Notes: generated by a model not told the origin, from the letters alone. 64,000 bases of DNA from Emergomyces orientalis (GCA_002110485.1 MOWL01000076.1:1-64000); one strand, 5' to 3'. Positions 34,968 through 46,470 are shown, counted from the first letter of the stretch. Numbers and translations: made by a program.

Positions 34968-35066
34968 TGTCGGACCTATCCGTCCGGCTTAGTAATTCTC
35001 TCTCCACCATATATAACTCCGTAGCTAGCATACCCCTTTAATCAATCAAACATCGTACCTCCCACA
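34968..35066 (+). repeat. 3' LTR, 99 bp
   Basis: Starts tgtcggacctatccg and ends cctcccaca, preceded by the purine-rich gtgagtggggg. Confidence 0.93.
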
Positions 35067-35194
35067 TTATATCAGTCTATCAGTCACATGATAGAGTTCT
35101 TCAAAGCTTCATTCTGCCAAACTGTAGCCTATTCTGTCAGTGTTCTTAATACTCAATGGTTTCTGGCGCTCCTGCGGGGTGTTCCATAACAATG

Positions 35195-35810
35195 AGTTTA
35201 TAAAATTCATGAATTTTTATAAAAAATTTATACAGAATTTTTCAAAGATTGTGATCTCTCTCACAGAATTCATTAAAAAGAATATAAAATTTAACTGATT
35301 CAAGAAAATGAATCAGATTTTTGAACTGTTTAAAAAAATATTCATTTCTATATTAATATTGCTACAGTTTTTCTCTAATTATAAAACAGTTGTTGAAACA
35401 GATTTCTCTGATTATATTACTGAAGAAGTACTTTTTCAGTATAATAATAATAAATTATTAAGATCATGTGTCTTTTTCTCTAAGAAAAACACACTCACTG
35501 AATATAACTATGAAATTCATGATAAGAAATTGCTCACTGTAATCAGATATTTAAAAAAATGAGACTCTCAGTTAAAAAGTACTGACAAGTTCAAGATTAT
35601 TACTGATTATAAAAATTTAAAGTACTTCATGATCTCACAGAAGCTCTCAGAATAGTAAGTACACTGAGCTCAGTTTCTGAACTGTTTCAATTTTGAATTA
35701 ATGTATCAGCTCAGTAAGAACAACGCTGCCGCAGACACTCTATCCTGCCGGGACCAGAATCTATCAAGTGACCAAGATGATGAGAGACATGCCTACAGAG
35801 AATTCTGAAT
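35195..35810 (+). pseudogene. Ty3/gypsy RT/RNase H remnant, 3' part
   Basis: The frame resumes gypsy pol after the copia element: MNFYKKFIQNFSKIV, then a long open stretch with VVETDFSDYITEEVLFQY and YEIHDKKLLTVI (RNase H region), TDYKNLKYF, and NNAAADTLSCRDQ. The segment normally linking RT to this part is missing at the junction, so copia insertion was accompanied by loss, or the two halves come from different copies. Confidence 0.8.
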
Positions 35811-35912
35811 ACTATAGTTAGTTAAATATTTCTTAATAATTAATAGAAAGAGTCTGAAGAAGCCTTTCTCAGATATTTTTCAACTTTTATATAAATTTCA
35901 ATCTGTTAGTAC

Positions 35913-36170
35913 TGTGAGGGCGTAGCACCGAATAGACAGCATGAGAAGCTAATAGCAAAGAAATAAGTAATAATAGACAATAGTAGCAAGATAGGTATAT
36001 GTTCGTAGTGGTATGTAGTGGTATGTAGTGGTATGTAGCTAATCGCTAGCTAAGAGAAGAGTATCAAGAACCGCAGAGGCCTCTGTAGATATATATACAT
36101 GAGTGTGTAGGTGCGTGGCGCTAGCTAGGCGCTAGCGCTCTAAGCGATGCACTGAGGCTGTGGCATGACA
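35913..36170. repeat. Solo LTR (258 bp) with a 5-bp target duplication
   Basis: Begins TGTGAGGGCG and ends GGCATGACA. It is flanked by agtac at 35908-35912 and agtac at 36171-36175, a perfect 5-bp duplication. The interior keeps several CpGs and GCGC sites (gcgctagctaggcgctagcg) and three tandem ggtatgtagt units near 36010. It is much less mutated than the gypsy remnant it sits in, so it inserted later and then lost its body by LTR-LTR recombination. The family is unknown. Confidence 0.88.
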
Positions 36171-36299
36171 AGTACAGTGTTAATTACAGTATTAACTCTG
36201 TTCATAGAAGAACACACTCTCACTGAAGAATGAGCTCAGACTAAAAAAAATAACAACACACTTAAAAAGCTGAAATAGATTATTTACAGCAGCTCTTGA

Positions 36300-38943
36300 A
36301 AGTTCTCTTTATAGTTAATAACAGAGAGTCTTGAAGAGCATCAGCTCACTTATACACTCTCAAACACCATGGTTGAGGCTGTGAGCGTGAGTGGTGGTGC
36401 AGGGAATGTGAGTGCGCGCGCGGCGCGACGTGTACCTGGAGCAGCGCAGGCAGGAGATGCAGCAACAAATGGTATGACAGCAACACTGCGCATGATCACT
36501 GAGGCTCTTAGAGAGGGGGAGAAAGACAAGAAGATTAATAAAAAAGAATTACTGTATATTCAGAGAGCTCTGAAGGCAGTGAATGAGCTCAAGAAGAACC
36601 TGCTTGACAACATATTAAAGAAGCTAGAGAGTGCTACAAGCGCATCACAGCAGAATGAAAGACATAACATGCTGGACAGTGAGACCTCATGGGTGCGTAT
36701 AGCGGCCAATGAAGGGCCGCCAGCAAAGATAGTAACCAGGTGTGCATTGAGAGAGATGGTGATATCTCAGCACAACTGTGATGCACTGGCAGTGGAGAAG
36801 CACATCTCAGAGGCCATTGTTAAGAAGATGAACAAAGCTATCAAAGACATCATCACTGGCACAGTGGTGGCAGCAAGATACATGCCCAGCGGAGACCTGA
36901 TTCTTGTCACAGATACACCCAGTACAAAGACTGAATTGACAAAAAGCAGTGAATGGGTGAAAAAATGAGAAGACAAGATGCATATGAGAAAGAAAATGTA
37001 TACAGTACTGATCAAGAGTGCTCCACTCAAGATCATTAGCTGGGACAAACCAGAGAAAGCAGTGAATGATGTGTACAAGCAGAATCTATCACTGAGATGC
37101 AAGATGCTCATTCACAAGATAAAGCTAAGCAACAGAAACTGCATGGAAGCATCATCATACATGTAGCAACACCACAACAGGCAAATACTCTAGTGGAAAG
37201 TGGTATTATCTTGGGGAATGAGTTCTGCATGGTTGAAATCTTTCATAGAGAGGCTCAAGTCACCTGGTGCTACAGCTGTCAGTGATACGGGCACATAGCT
37301 AGATTTTGCTGAAAAGGGGATGTCTGTAGACACTGTGCAGTGGAGAGACACACAGACAAGAGCTGCACAGCACTGTTAGAGGGAAAAAAGACAGTCTGCT
37401 GCAACTGTGAAGAGACACACCCAGCATGAGCAGCAAACTGCCTGGAACAGCGCGCAGCAGTGGAACTAGCTAAAGAGGCACTCAGAAACTGGCTGCAATG
37501 CTTTGTGATACAGGTCTCTGATGAGAAAGGCTGGATCACATTCAGAAAACATGACAGAATCACAGATGAGAAAATACAGAGTAGTCAGCAAAGAGTGAGA
37601 AGACTCACTGATGTGTTCAAAGCAGATACACAATAGAAAGACTCTCTAAATGAGTATATACACTTCACACAGTTGATTGACATGCAGGATCAGAATACAG
37701 GTGAACAATGAGTGAACAACTTCAAATACTGCAATACAATGTGCACAACTCAAGTAAAGTGATGAACATGTTGCTGGTCAAGCCTGAAACAGCATTAAAC
37801 TACAATATTATTGCGCTACAAGAGCCATGGATGCATGAGAGAGCTGGCAGTGGCACAACATATTCAATCAACTGTGATTTTTGACAGACAGGCATGCAAA
37901 ATAAGAAGGCTAGAGTGGGGTTTCTCATCAACAAAAGACTGGCAGCAGAGACATGAGAGGTTAGAGCAGTAACAAGATACATGATACTGTTAACTATCAT
38001 CACAGCAAAGGGCCTGGTGCTAATACTCAATGTCTATGCCACCCCGCCAGGCAGCTACACAATGGTGCCCGAGGACTCCCCCATTCTGCAACTACAGATG
38101 ATGATGAAAGAGGCAGAGGTGTTGCTACAGATGCAGAACCAGGAGACAAGCACACAAGCATGTAATCATGAGACACCTGTGCAACAAGCAGAGATGATGA
38201 TGCTAGAAGACTTCAATGTACATCACTCAAGCTGGGGAGAGAAGCGTGTGAGGCATGATTTTGAACTGGCATGAAAACTTATAGCACAGATGAATACTCT
38301 CAACTTACAACTGATAACACCACAGAGTGAGATCACATGGCAGAATCATGATAGTACTGAAACAACTCTGAATCTGATCTTTGTGTCAGAAAACCTGAAT
38401 AAAGGGGTGTTAGAATGCCAAGTAGCACATGAGATAGACATGGCATCAGATCATCTATTGGTGATTATCAGACTTGCTATCAATGTGTCTGTCAGATTGA
38501 GAGAGAGATGTAACTGGCAAAAAGTGAACTCACAGCTGCTATAGCAGAATTATCTGAATCTTAGATACTGCAGAATCTTCATCTCAACAGTAGAGATTGA
38601 TGAATATGTGAACTATCTCAGCAAGTTCTTCAGCACACTAACAGATAAACATGCTAAACACACTCATGTCTGTGAGAAAAGCCGCTCATGGTGATTAAAA
38701 GAGATAGCAGAAGCTGTCAGTGAATACAAGCAAGTGATAAAAAGCACTCACAGCACTGAAAATGAGAGAAAAAGAGCACAGAACAAGCACAACAGAGAAA
38801 TAAAGCTTGCAAAGACTGCAAGCTTTCATGATCTAATGAACAGTGCAGGCACTGACTCTAAGCTGCTCTGAAAGCTAGTCAAGTGAGGGTGCATGCACAC
38901 TCATGAGTTTAAGTAATCTGCAAGATTATCACCACTTAAGAAA
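36300..38943 (+). mobile_element. LINE A copy 1 (5' half)
   Basis: Non-LTR retrotransposon. ORF1 starts at ATG 36369 (caccATGg; MVEAVSVSGGAGNVSARAARR), is open for 199 codons, then continues with TGA and frame breaks through CCHC knuckles (CYSC...GHIARFC, CRHC, CCNC) to about 37710. ORF2 starts at 37708, overlapping the ORF1 stop as ATGA. It contains the endonuclease domain (QYNVHNSSKV, ALQEPWM, INVYATPPGSYT-like, and DFNVHHSSWG). The element stops at about 38943, where LINE B sequence begins mid-domain. It is closest in its 5' end to copy 4 at 52497. Confidence 0.88.
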
Positions 38944-38949
38944 GCATTT

Positions 38950-39757
38950 AGCATGGAATATTGGAAATGAATGTGAAGTATTTGATGCTGAATTATATGC
39001 TATTATGAAAGCTTTTAAACTGATAGAAATAAAAGCTTCAAAAAGAAAAGATATGAAAGAAGCATGGATTTTTTCAGATAGTCAAGCAGCTTTGAAAAGA
39101 ATTCAAAAAAATGAAATTCATAATGGTCAAATGAATATAGAAGTAATTCTAAAGATATGCAAAAGAATTCAATTAAAATATAAGACAAAGATATATCTGA
39201 GCTGGGTTCCTGCTAATATAAATATACATGGAAATGAGCTTGCTGATGAAGCAGCAAAGAAAGGAACAGAACTAAATATTGCAAGTTCAAAAATAGTTTC
39301 ATGGTCTTTTATTAAAAGAAAGATAAAAGAGAATTGCTTAGAAAAATGGCATAAAATATGGGAAAAACAAAGAAAAAGTCCTCACTATCTTAGATTTGAA
39401 ACTAAACCTAAATGGAAATCATGCTCTATTAAGTGCAAGAAGAAGCTTTTCTCCTCAATCATTCAATTGAAACTAGGTCATGGCTATTTCAAATCTTATT
39501 TGAAAAGAATATCTGATATTGAAAGTGAAAATTGTGAAAATTGTGACTCTCTTGAAGACCCAGAACATATCTTAATGAATTGCTCATTAAATCAAGAACT
39601 TAGAGCTGAACTGAGATATAAATATAAGCTGAGAGAAATGAATATGAAACTACTATTTTCAACTGAAATAGGCAGTCAATATTTAATTGATTTTCTCAAT
39701 GAAACTCAAATAGCTACTAGAAATCAATTCTATTTCAAAGATGAAAATATAAATGAA
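38950..39757 (+). CDS. LINE B RNase H and C-terminal zinc motif (open)
   Basis: This part of ORF2 has no stop over about 270 codons despite AT-rich composition. It contains CEVFDAELYAIM (Glu), IFSDSQAALKR (Asp) and HGNELADEAAKKG (Asp) of a retroelement RNase H, then CENCDSLEDPEHILMNC, the C-x2-C...H-x4-C motif at the end of Tad/I-type LINE ORF2. The first catalytic Asp of RNase H lies upstream of the truncation. It is not a functional gene by itself but shows an undamaged LINE B sequence, with TGG at Trp sites. Confidence 0.8.
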
Positions 39758-40079
39758 TGAGAATCTGAAATGTTCTTTATAAAAACTGCTAGATATTATA
39801 TAATATCTCACTATTTCTTTTATGTTAGAGTCTGTCTTTTATTTCCTTTGTATTCATGTCATGAGTTATTTTGTCTATCATTAATTTATTTTCTTTGTAA
39901 TCACTTGAAAATTATATGAAAAAAAGAGAATATAAATAATCTTCAAAGATATTTATAAATAAATAAATAAAAAAAAGAAAAATCAATTTGCTGACTATTC
40001 TGGGCTGGAATTCAAGTATTGCAAGTGCTATTTGTTTGAAGAAAAAATGTATAGTAATTAATGTTAAAGTTAGAAAAAT

Positions 40080-40102
40080 CCTGAGACTCTTTGAGTCTCA
40101 GG
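40080..40102 (+). repeat. 3' UTR hairpin of LINE B
   Basis: cctgagactc, ttt, gagtctcagg: a perfect 10-bp stem with a 3-base loop, about 65 bases before the (AAT)n tail. The related copy has a different palindrome at the same place (ctagtattactag, 53967-53979). Confidence 0.7.
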
Positions 40103-40179
40103 TAGATATCATAGTCTCTGACTGCATATATATCTATAATTGAAGAATAATAATAATAATAATAAAATCTTTTTTCTGA

Positions 40180-41614
40180 AAAATTCAATTATAATTACTG
40201 CTATGTCAGATTTCAGCTCTGAATATCTAATTCAAAATGAAAACTGCTGAAAAGAGATAGTTTAAAAAACTCTCTCTATTGAAGTTTTATATAAAAAAGA
40301 TGAGAAATGGGGGAAATTTGTACTATATAATATTTCAGTTAAAATCTTTGATCATGAAGAAAACATGATAAATTTGAAAGAAAAAATTAAAATATATAAT
40401 TTAATTTCTTTGAAAAAAATCTCAATTTGGCTCAATTCTTATGAATAAAGACAAAGAAATCAAAATACTTCAGTTTTAATTACTATAAATATAATAGAGC
40501 AGTCAAAAAGACAGTATATTATAATTGTAGAATTGAAAATAAAAGTATTTGAATTCAAAAATTTAAGAGAGAATATTAAATCTCAAATTCAATATTCAAA
40601 CTGTCAGAAACATGAACATTTTATAAATACTTGTAAAAGAAATTCTAAATGTCAGTTTTATGCTTTAGATCACAAAACAAATGAACATTCTTGTAATATA
40701 TATAGAAAAATAGATGAAATCTGTAATTATACTGAAATTAAATGCAGTAATTGCTATGAAAAGCACACATCTATTTCAAAAAATTGTATTTTCATTTTCA
40801 AGAAAAAGTCTTTCAATAAAAATGTGAAATGAAGAAAAGAAACTCAAAATACAGAGAAAATAAATAAAATTATAAAAAGAAGAAATTCTCAAATATCTAT
40901 TTCTTCTGAGTCAAATCTTTTTTAAAAAATAGACAGATCTTAAACTCTGTTACATCTATAAAAATGAGAAAAGATAAAGAAAATCTCATTTCAATGAAAA
41001 CAGTAGAAGTTTCAGCTCTGAATACAGATAATAGATATAATTTATTATCTGATTCAGAATAAAAGAAACACAGCTTCAATTTATTTCTTTTGTACATGTT
41101 TACTACACAAAATAATAATAAAAAGAAGAAAAAAACTATCAAAAATACTTCAAAAATAACTTTTATTCAAAATAATGTTGATAGAAATAAAGATACTATC
41201 TATTCATATCTACAGATAGACTTTGAAGAGCAAACTGACTTCATTTTATTACAAGAGTCAAATTTTAATATAGAGCAACAATTTATAATTTCTCATTCAA
41301 GCTATCACTGCTTTTTATCAGAGAAATCAGATGTAAAAGCAAGAGTTATAATATATACAAGAAAAAGATTAAGATTTCAATTCAATATAAAAAGTAATTA
41401 TATATCTAATTCTGATATTCTAGTTGGAGATATTATAGATACAAGAAATCAATTTGACAGTATTCAATTGATAAATATTTATAATGAAAAATCACTGAAA
41501 GTAAATAATAATTCATGAACAGTTGACAGAGAACTGCTGAAACAGCTTGAAAAAATTTCAGACATCAACAAAAACTTTTTATTCTTTTTAAAGCTATATC
41601 ATGATTCTAACCAG
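40180..41614 (+). mobile_element. LINE B copy 3 (ORF1 and start of ORF2)
   Basis: Homologous to 58990-57600 on minus. ORF1 retains a gag-like zinc-knuckle region (40533-40832: CQKHEHFINTC, CQFYALDHKTNEHSC, CSNCYEKH...C). ORF2 starts near 41090 with the endonuclease (TFIQNNVDRNKDT, FILLQESNFN), open to 41518. After that most of ORF2 is missing; the last segment (QII at about 41612) joins the C-terminal end found again at 46958. LINE A copy 2 sits in this join. Confidence 0.8.
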
Positions 41615-41665
41615 ATTATAAAGGGCTGCTATTTACATCTACACGCTCGTACACCCTCAATCACC

Positions 41666-43018
41666 ATGGTTGAGGCAGCTGGCGTGGGTGTGGTTGAGAG
41701 GGGGGTGGGCACGCGCACAGCACAACACATGCTGAAAGTGGAACAGGGAAATAAAGAAGCTGCAGGAGAAATAGCTGCAACACTTAGTAAAATCACTGAA
41801 GCTCTTAGAGAGAGAGAGAGAGACAAGAAAATAAACAAGAAGAGATTACAGTATATTCAGCAGACTCTGAGAGTCATGAAAGAGTTCAAGAATGATTTAC
41901 TGAATAGAATGCTAGAGAGACTGAAGAGTGCTACTAGCACATTTCAACAGAATGAAAGATACAACATGCTGAACAGTAGACTCTCATAAGCACATGTGAT
42001 GACCAGTGAAGAGTCTTCAGACAAGATTGTGACAGAGTGTGTGCTTAGAGAGATTGTAGTATCTCACTGCAACTATGACACACTGTCAGTGAAGGAACAC
42101 ACCCCAGAGATCATTGTGAGAAAGATAAATGAGATCATTAAAAATGTGATCACTGACATCATAGTTGCAGCAAGATACATGTCTAGTGATGATCTGATTC
42201 TGGTCACAGACAACCCCAGCACAAAGACTGAGCTGACAAAAAGTAATGAATGAATGAAGAAATGAGATGACAAGACACATATAAGAAAAAAAATATATGC
42301 AGTATTGATCAAGAGTGCATCTATCAGTGTCATTAGCTGAGTTAGTCTAGATAAAACAGTGAAGAATGTCTACAAGCAGAACTTATCTCTCAGATGCAGA
42401 GTACTCATTCACAGAGTTACAAAGTGGCTAGCTAAACAGCAGCAGTCTCATGAAAGCATTATTCTACATGTAGTCACACTGCAGCAGGCAAACATGCTTG
42501 TGGAGAATGACATTATTCTGGGGAATGACTTCTGCATGATTGAAATCTTCCACAGGGAGGCTCAGGTCACCTGATGCTACAGCTGCCAGCAATATGAACA
42601 CATAGCCAGATTCTGCCACAAGAGTGATATCTGTGGGCACTGTGCAGCAGAGGGACACACAGACAAGACCTGCTCTGCAGAACTGAAAGAAAAGAAGACA
42701 GTCTGCTGTAACTGTGAAGAAAATCATCCAGCATGATCTGCAAGATGCTCTAAATGACAGACTGCAGTTTCACTGATCAAGGAGACTCTCAAGAACTGGT
42801 CAAGATACTTTGTGATGCAAATATCAGATGAGAAGAGTTGAATCACTCTCAGAAAGTATAGCAGAATGACAGAAGAGAACTCTCTGATTGTTCAGCACAA
42901 GATCAGCAGATTCATGAATATGACAAGAGCTGGCGCGCAGCAACAGAACTCGCTCAGTGACTATACATGCCCAGCGCGACCAGACTCCACGCAGGACCAA
43001 GACATGGGTGAACCATGA
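41666..43018 (+). pseudogene. LINE A copy 2 ORF1 (gag-like)
   Basis: Starts at caccATGg. A Lys/Glu-rich coiled-coil region (EALRERERDKKINKKR...) is followed by an RNA-binding middle and three zinc knuckles (CYSC...HIARFC, CGHC...H...C, CCNC...HPA...C). ORF1 proteins of this type coat the element RNA. It carries several TGA codons and is not translatable as is. The last codon TGA overlaps the ORF2 ATG as ATGA at 43015-43018. Confidence 0.75.
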
Positions 43019-46000
43019 GTGAGCAAGTCCATATACTACAATACAATATGCATAACTCAGACAAGATGATGAATGCATTACTGATCAAGTCTGAAACAGC
43101 ATTAAACTACAACATCATCACACTGCAGGAACCATGGATGCAGAGAGAATCTGAAAGGGGTACAACATGTCTGATCAACTGTGAATTCTGGCAGATAGAC
43201 ATGCAGATCAAGAAGATCAGGGTGAGCTTCCTCATTAACAAAAGACTGAAGGCAACAGCATGAAATGTCAGAGTCATTACAGAATTCATGGCATTGCTCA
43301 CTGTGAACACAGTAAGAGAATCACTACTAATGCTCAATGTCTACACTGCTCCACCAGGCAGCTACACAACTGTGCCAGGGAGTTCCCCCATTCTTGAGCT
43401 ACAAGCAGTGGTGGAGGAGGCCGAGGCCTCACTACCAGCACAAACTCAGGGGCGATGTGCGCAACAAGCGCAAGACTCAGACACAAGTGCGCTACAAGCG
43501 CGAGATCAGAATGCAGACACACAACAAGTGCAAAGTCAGAGTATAAAAGCGCAGCAGGTGGAGGTAGTGATGCTGGGAGACTTCAATGTGCATCACTCAA
43601 AGTGGGGAGGTGAGCAAGTGAGACAGGACTTTGACCTGGCATGAGAGCTCATAGCACAGGTGAATACTCTTGAACTGCAGCTGGCAACATCATGAAGAGA
43701 GATTACATGACAGAACTGCAGAAGCACTGACATTATCTTGAACCTAATCTTTCTCCCAGAGAACCTGAGTGCAGGGGTACTGAAATGCCGGGTCGCACAC
43801 AAGGTGGATATGACATCAGATCATCTACCAGTGGTCACTAAGTTAGTCATTGACATACCTGTGGTACTAAGAGAAAAATGCAACTGGCAGCAAGTGAATA
43901 TACAGCAGCTGCAAAAGAACTGTCAAGAGCTACAATATTGCAACAGCTTTGGCTCAACAGCAGAGATTGATTGCTATGCAAACTATTTAAGTGAATTCAT
44001 CAATGAGCTAGCAGAGAAACACACTAAACACACACACATCTGCAAGCAGAGTCGCTCATGGTGATCCAACAGAGTGATGCAGGCAGTGAGTGAGTACAAG
44101 AGAACCATGAGGGATGCAGACAGCATTGAGAAGGAAAGAAGACATACTCACAACAGATGAAATAAGAAAATAAAGCTGATCAAGACTGCCAGCTTCTGCG
44201 ATCTAATGAACAGTGCTGGCACAGATTCTAAACTGCTCTGAAAGCTGGCAAAGTGGGGTCACACACACACCAACAAGACCAAGCAACTGGCAAGACTGCC
44301 ACCGCTTAGAGGAATGCCAGAGGCCTTGGGTGAAACTGAGGCACAAGCCATTGCATTCCAGGACAAGGCTGAACTACTACGGGCGCGGTTCTTCTCAGAG
44401 CCTTTGATGGCAAGGGAAGATGACATGAACGTGAGAACGCAGCCGCGGAGTGTGACTGACATGGTAGTGCTCACAGAGAAGGCCATGACAGTGCTGATTA
44501 CTAGGCTTCTGAATGACAAGACCTCAGGTGTCAACAGCATCCCCAACTGCTTTCTCAAAATGCTAGGCTCAAGGTTCATCACAGCAATAACTGAGCTTAC
44601 ACAGGCCTGCTAGCATTAGGAGTACTACTCACAGATATTCAAAACAGCGCGCACGGTGGTGCTCAAGAAGCCAGGAAAGAAGGACTACAGTGAAGTGAAA
44701 GCCTGAAGACTGATTGCACTACTTGACACTCTAGATAAAATTGTAGAGACTGTAACAGTCAAGGAAATAAGATCTCTGGCAGAGAAACATGAGATACTAC
44801 CAGCTCAGCAAATGAAAGTGTGAGAAGACTGCTTCACAGAAACAGCAATTGCTCTGTTACTGGTGCAGATTTGCACAGTGTGGGAGGAGCAGAGAGCAGT
44901 GATCTCAGTGCTGTCACTGAACATTTCAGAGGCCTATGACAGAGTGCTCAGAAATTGCCTAGTGCACATTCTAAGAAAAAGAGGACTGCTCAGACAGCTG
45001 ACTGAATGAGTCAACTCATTCATGCAGGGGCGCAAGGCGACACTAGTATTTGATGAGCAGGAAACTGAAGTCTTTGAGATGAATGCAGGCATTCCACAGA
45101 GATCACTCTTGTCACCCATTCTGTTCTTATTCTACAATGAGAAGTTGCTCAGAATATATACACTACAAAGTGAGCCTGTCAGCTGCATAGAATTTGTAGA
45201 TGATGTGAACATTCTAGCATATGATGACTCAACTGAAGCAAATTGTGCGCATCTGGCGCGGATCCATGTCAGCTGTGAGCTTTGAGTGAGCAGACATGGG
45301 GCAATCTTTGTACCACAGAAGTATGAGCTCATGCACTTTACCAGAACAAGAACTAGATTCAATCTAGAACACTCACTGCAATTGCCACAGCAAGTGATCA
45401 AGCCACAGAGGGAGATGCGGGTGCTAGGCATCTGACTTGACCCTAAGCTGAGGTGGCGTAGCCATGTCAGTAAGATGATAGGCAGAGTGAAATCGCAGAT
45501 AGGTGCCCTAACTCAGACAACACAGTCAACCTGGGGCCTGTCACTGCAGCATGCCCGGAGGGTCTACAATGCAGTGATAAGGCCCGCAATAGGATACGGA
45601 GCGCTGGCATGGCATCAACCACAGGCGACACAACATGAACCGCGACATCAACGCCAGCTGCTAGCCAGCCTGGAGAAGATTCAAAATAAATGCCTATAAG
45701 TTATTGCAGGGGTCTACAGAGCTACTTCAATCACCTCACTGGAGGCGGAGACAGTCACACTGCCTCTGAAGATACATCTAGACAGTGTGATGGCCAGAGC
45801 AACTGAGCAGCTTAAGGAGTCAGAAATCATGGAGCAGATAAAACAGGCATGTGTGCAGGTCAGAGTCAGACTTCGCAGAAGGAATAACAGAGGAATGCAG
45901 TCAGTGAAGGCAGTACTGCACCCAGTGAGCATGCAGCAGGGATGGAGTGTAAATTGGGTGAGACAGGCAAAGCAACTGAAAAAGCAGAAAAGACAAGAAA

Positions 46001-46470
46001 ACAGTGTGCATAACTGAGCCTTCAAGAGATGAGTGAGGGAGGAGACAATGATAAGATGATGAAACAGATGAAGAGCGCGCACAACACCATGGAGAGAACT
46101 GTTTGGCAGGCCCCCGGATGTAGAGCTACTAAGATGGCATGAGGGCCTGAGCAAGGCCTGAAGCTCATTGATAGTCCAGCTGTGTACCGGCAAGACAGGC
46201 CTTGCAGCATTCCTCCACAGAAGAAGAGTTCCTGACTTCCCCACACTGAAATGTCCATGTGGATATGAGCATGAAACAGTGCTGCATGTGATGATACACT
46301 GTACACAATTCAGTGGGGAACGCGCGGAGCTGGAGCAGGAGGGCAGAGTGGATAAGAAGTGATTGCTGAACATCAAGAAAGAACTGCACAGGCTCATCAA
46401 GTGATGGCTCAAGCAGGACATTCTCAGACAGTTCTCCCTAGCCAAGGTGTTAAGTGAGAGAAGGGCGGAA
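43015..46470 (+). pseudogene. LINE A copy 2 ORF2 (endonuclease and reverse transcriptase)
   Basis: A single reading frame is maintained for about 3.45 kb without a frameshift, but with about 25 in-frame stops, nearly all TGA. Domains: apurinic-like endonuclease (QYNMHNSD; LQEPWMQ; GDFNVHHSKWGG), with a long Gln-rich variable insert just before GDFN (43430-43560); reverse transcriptase (SVLSLNISEAYDRV, SLLSPILFLFYNEKLL, and FVDDVNILAY, the catalytic DD); a thumb region; and a C-terminal CPCGYEHETVLHVMIHC zinc motif. No RNase H is seen. Confidence 0.85.

Larger units (their letters stand above)
29371..35066 (+). mobile_element. Nearly intact Ty1/copia retrotransposon (5.7 kb)
   Basis: Flanked by two 99-bp LTRs (29371-29469 and 34968-35066) that start TGTCGG and end CCACA. 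They differ at three sites, each T in the left and C in the right. The LTRs contain CATATATAA, a TATA box. A candidate primer-binding site (ggttatgagaccc) follows the left LTR, and a polypurine tract (gtgagtggggg) precedes the right LTR. The single gag-pol frame is broken by one TGA. The flanks (aaaac and ttata) do not form a target-site duplication, so the ends have been rearranged or the duplication mutated. It is the least damaged element in the window. Confidence 0.93.
38944..40168 (+). mobile_element. LINE B copy 1, 5'-truncated 3' end
   Basis: It joins LINE A inside a coding region without a recognisable boundary motif. The 3' part of ORF2 (RNase H and C-terminal knuckle) is followed by an untranslated region with a hairpin and an (AAT)n tail at about 40145-40168. 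The block tattctgggctggaatt at 39998 and the sequence near the tail are shared with the minus-strand LINE B at 54.0 kb, confirming the family. LINE A does not resume after it. Confidence 0.85.
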
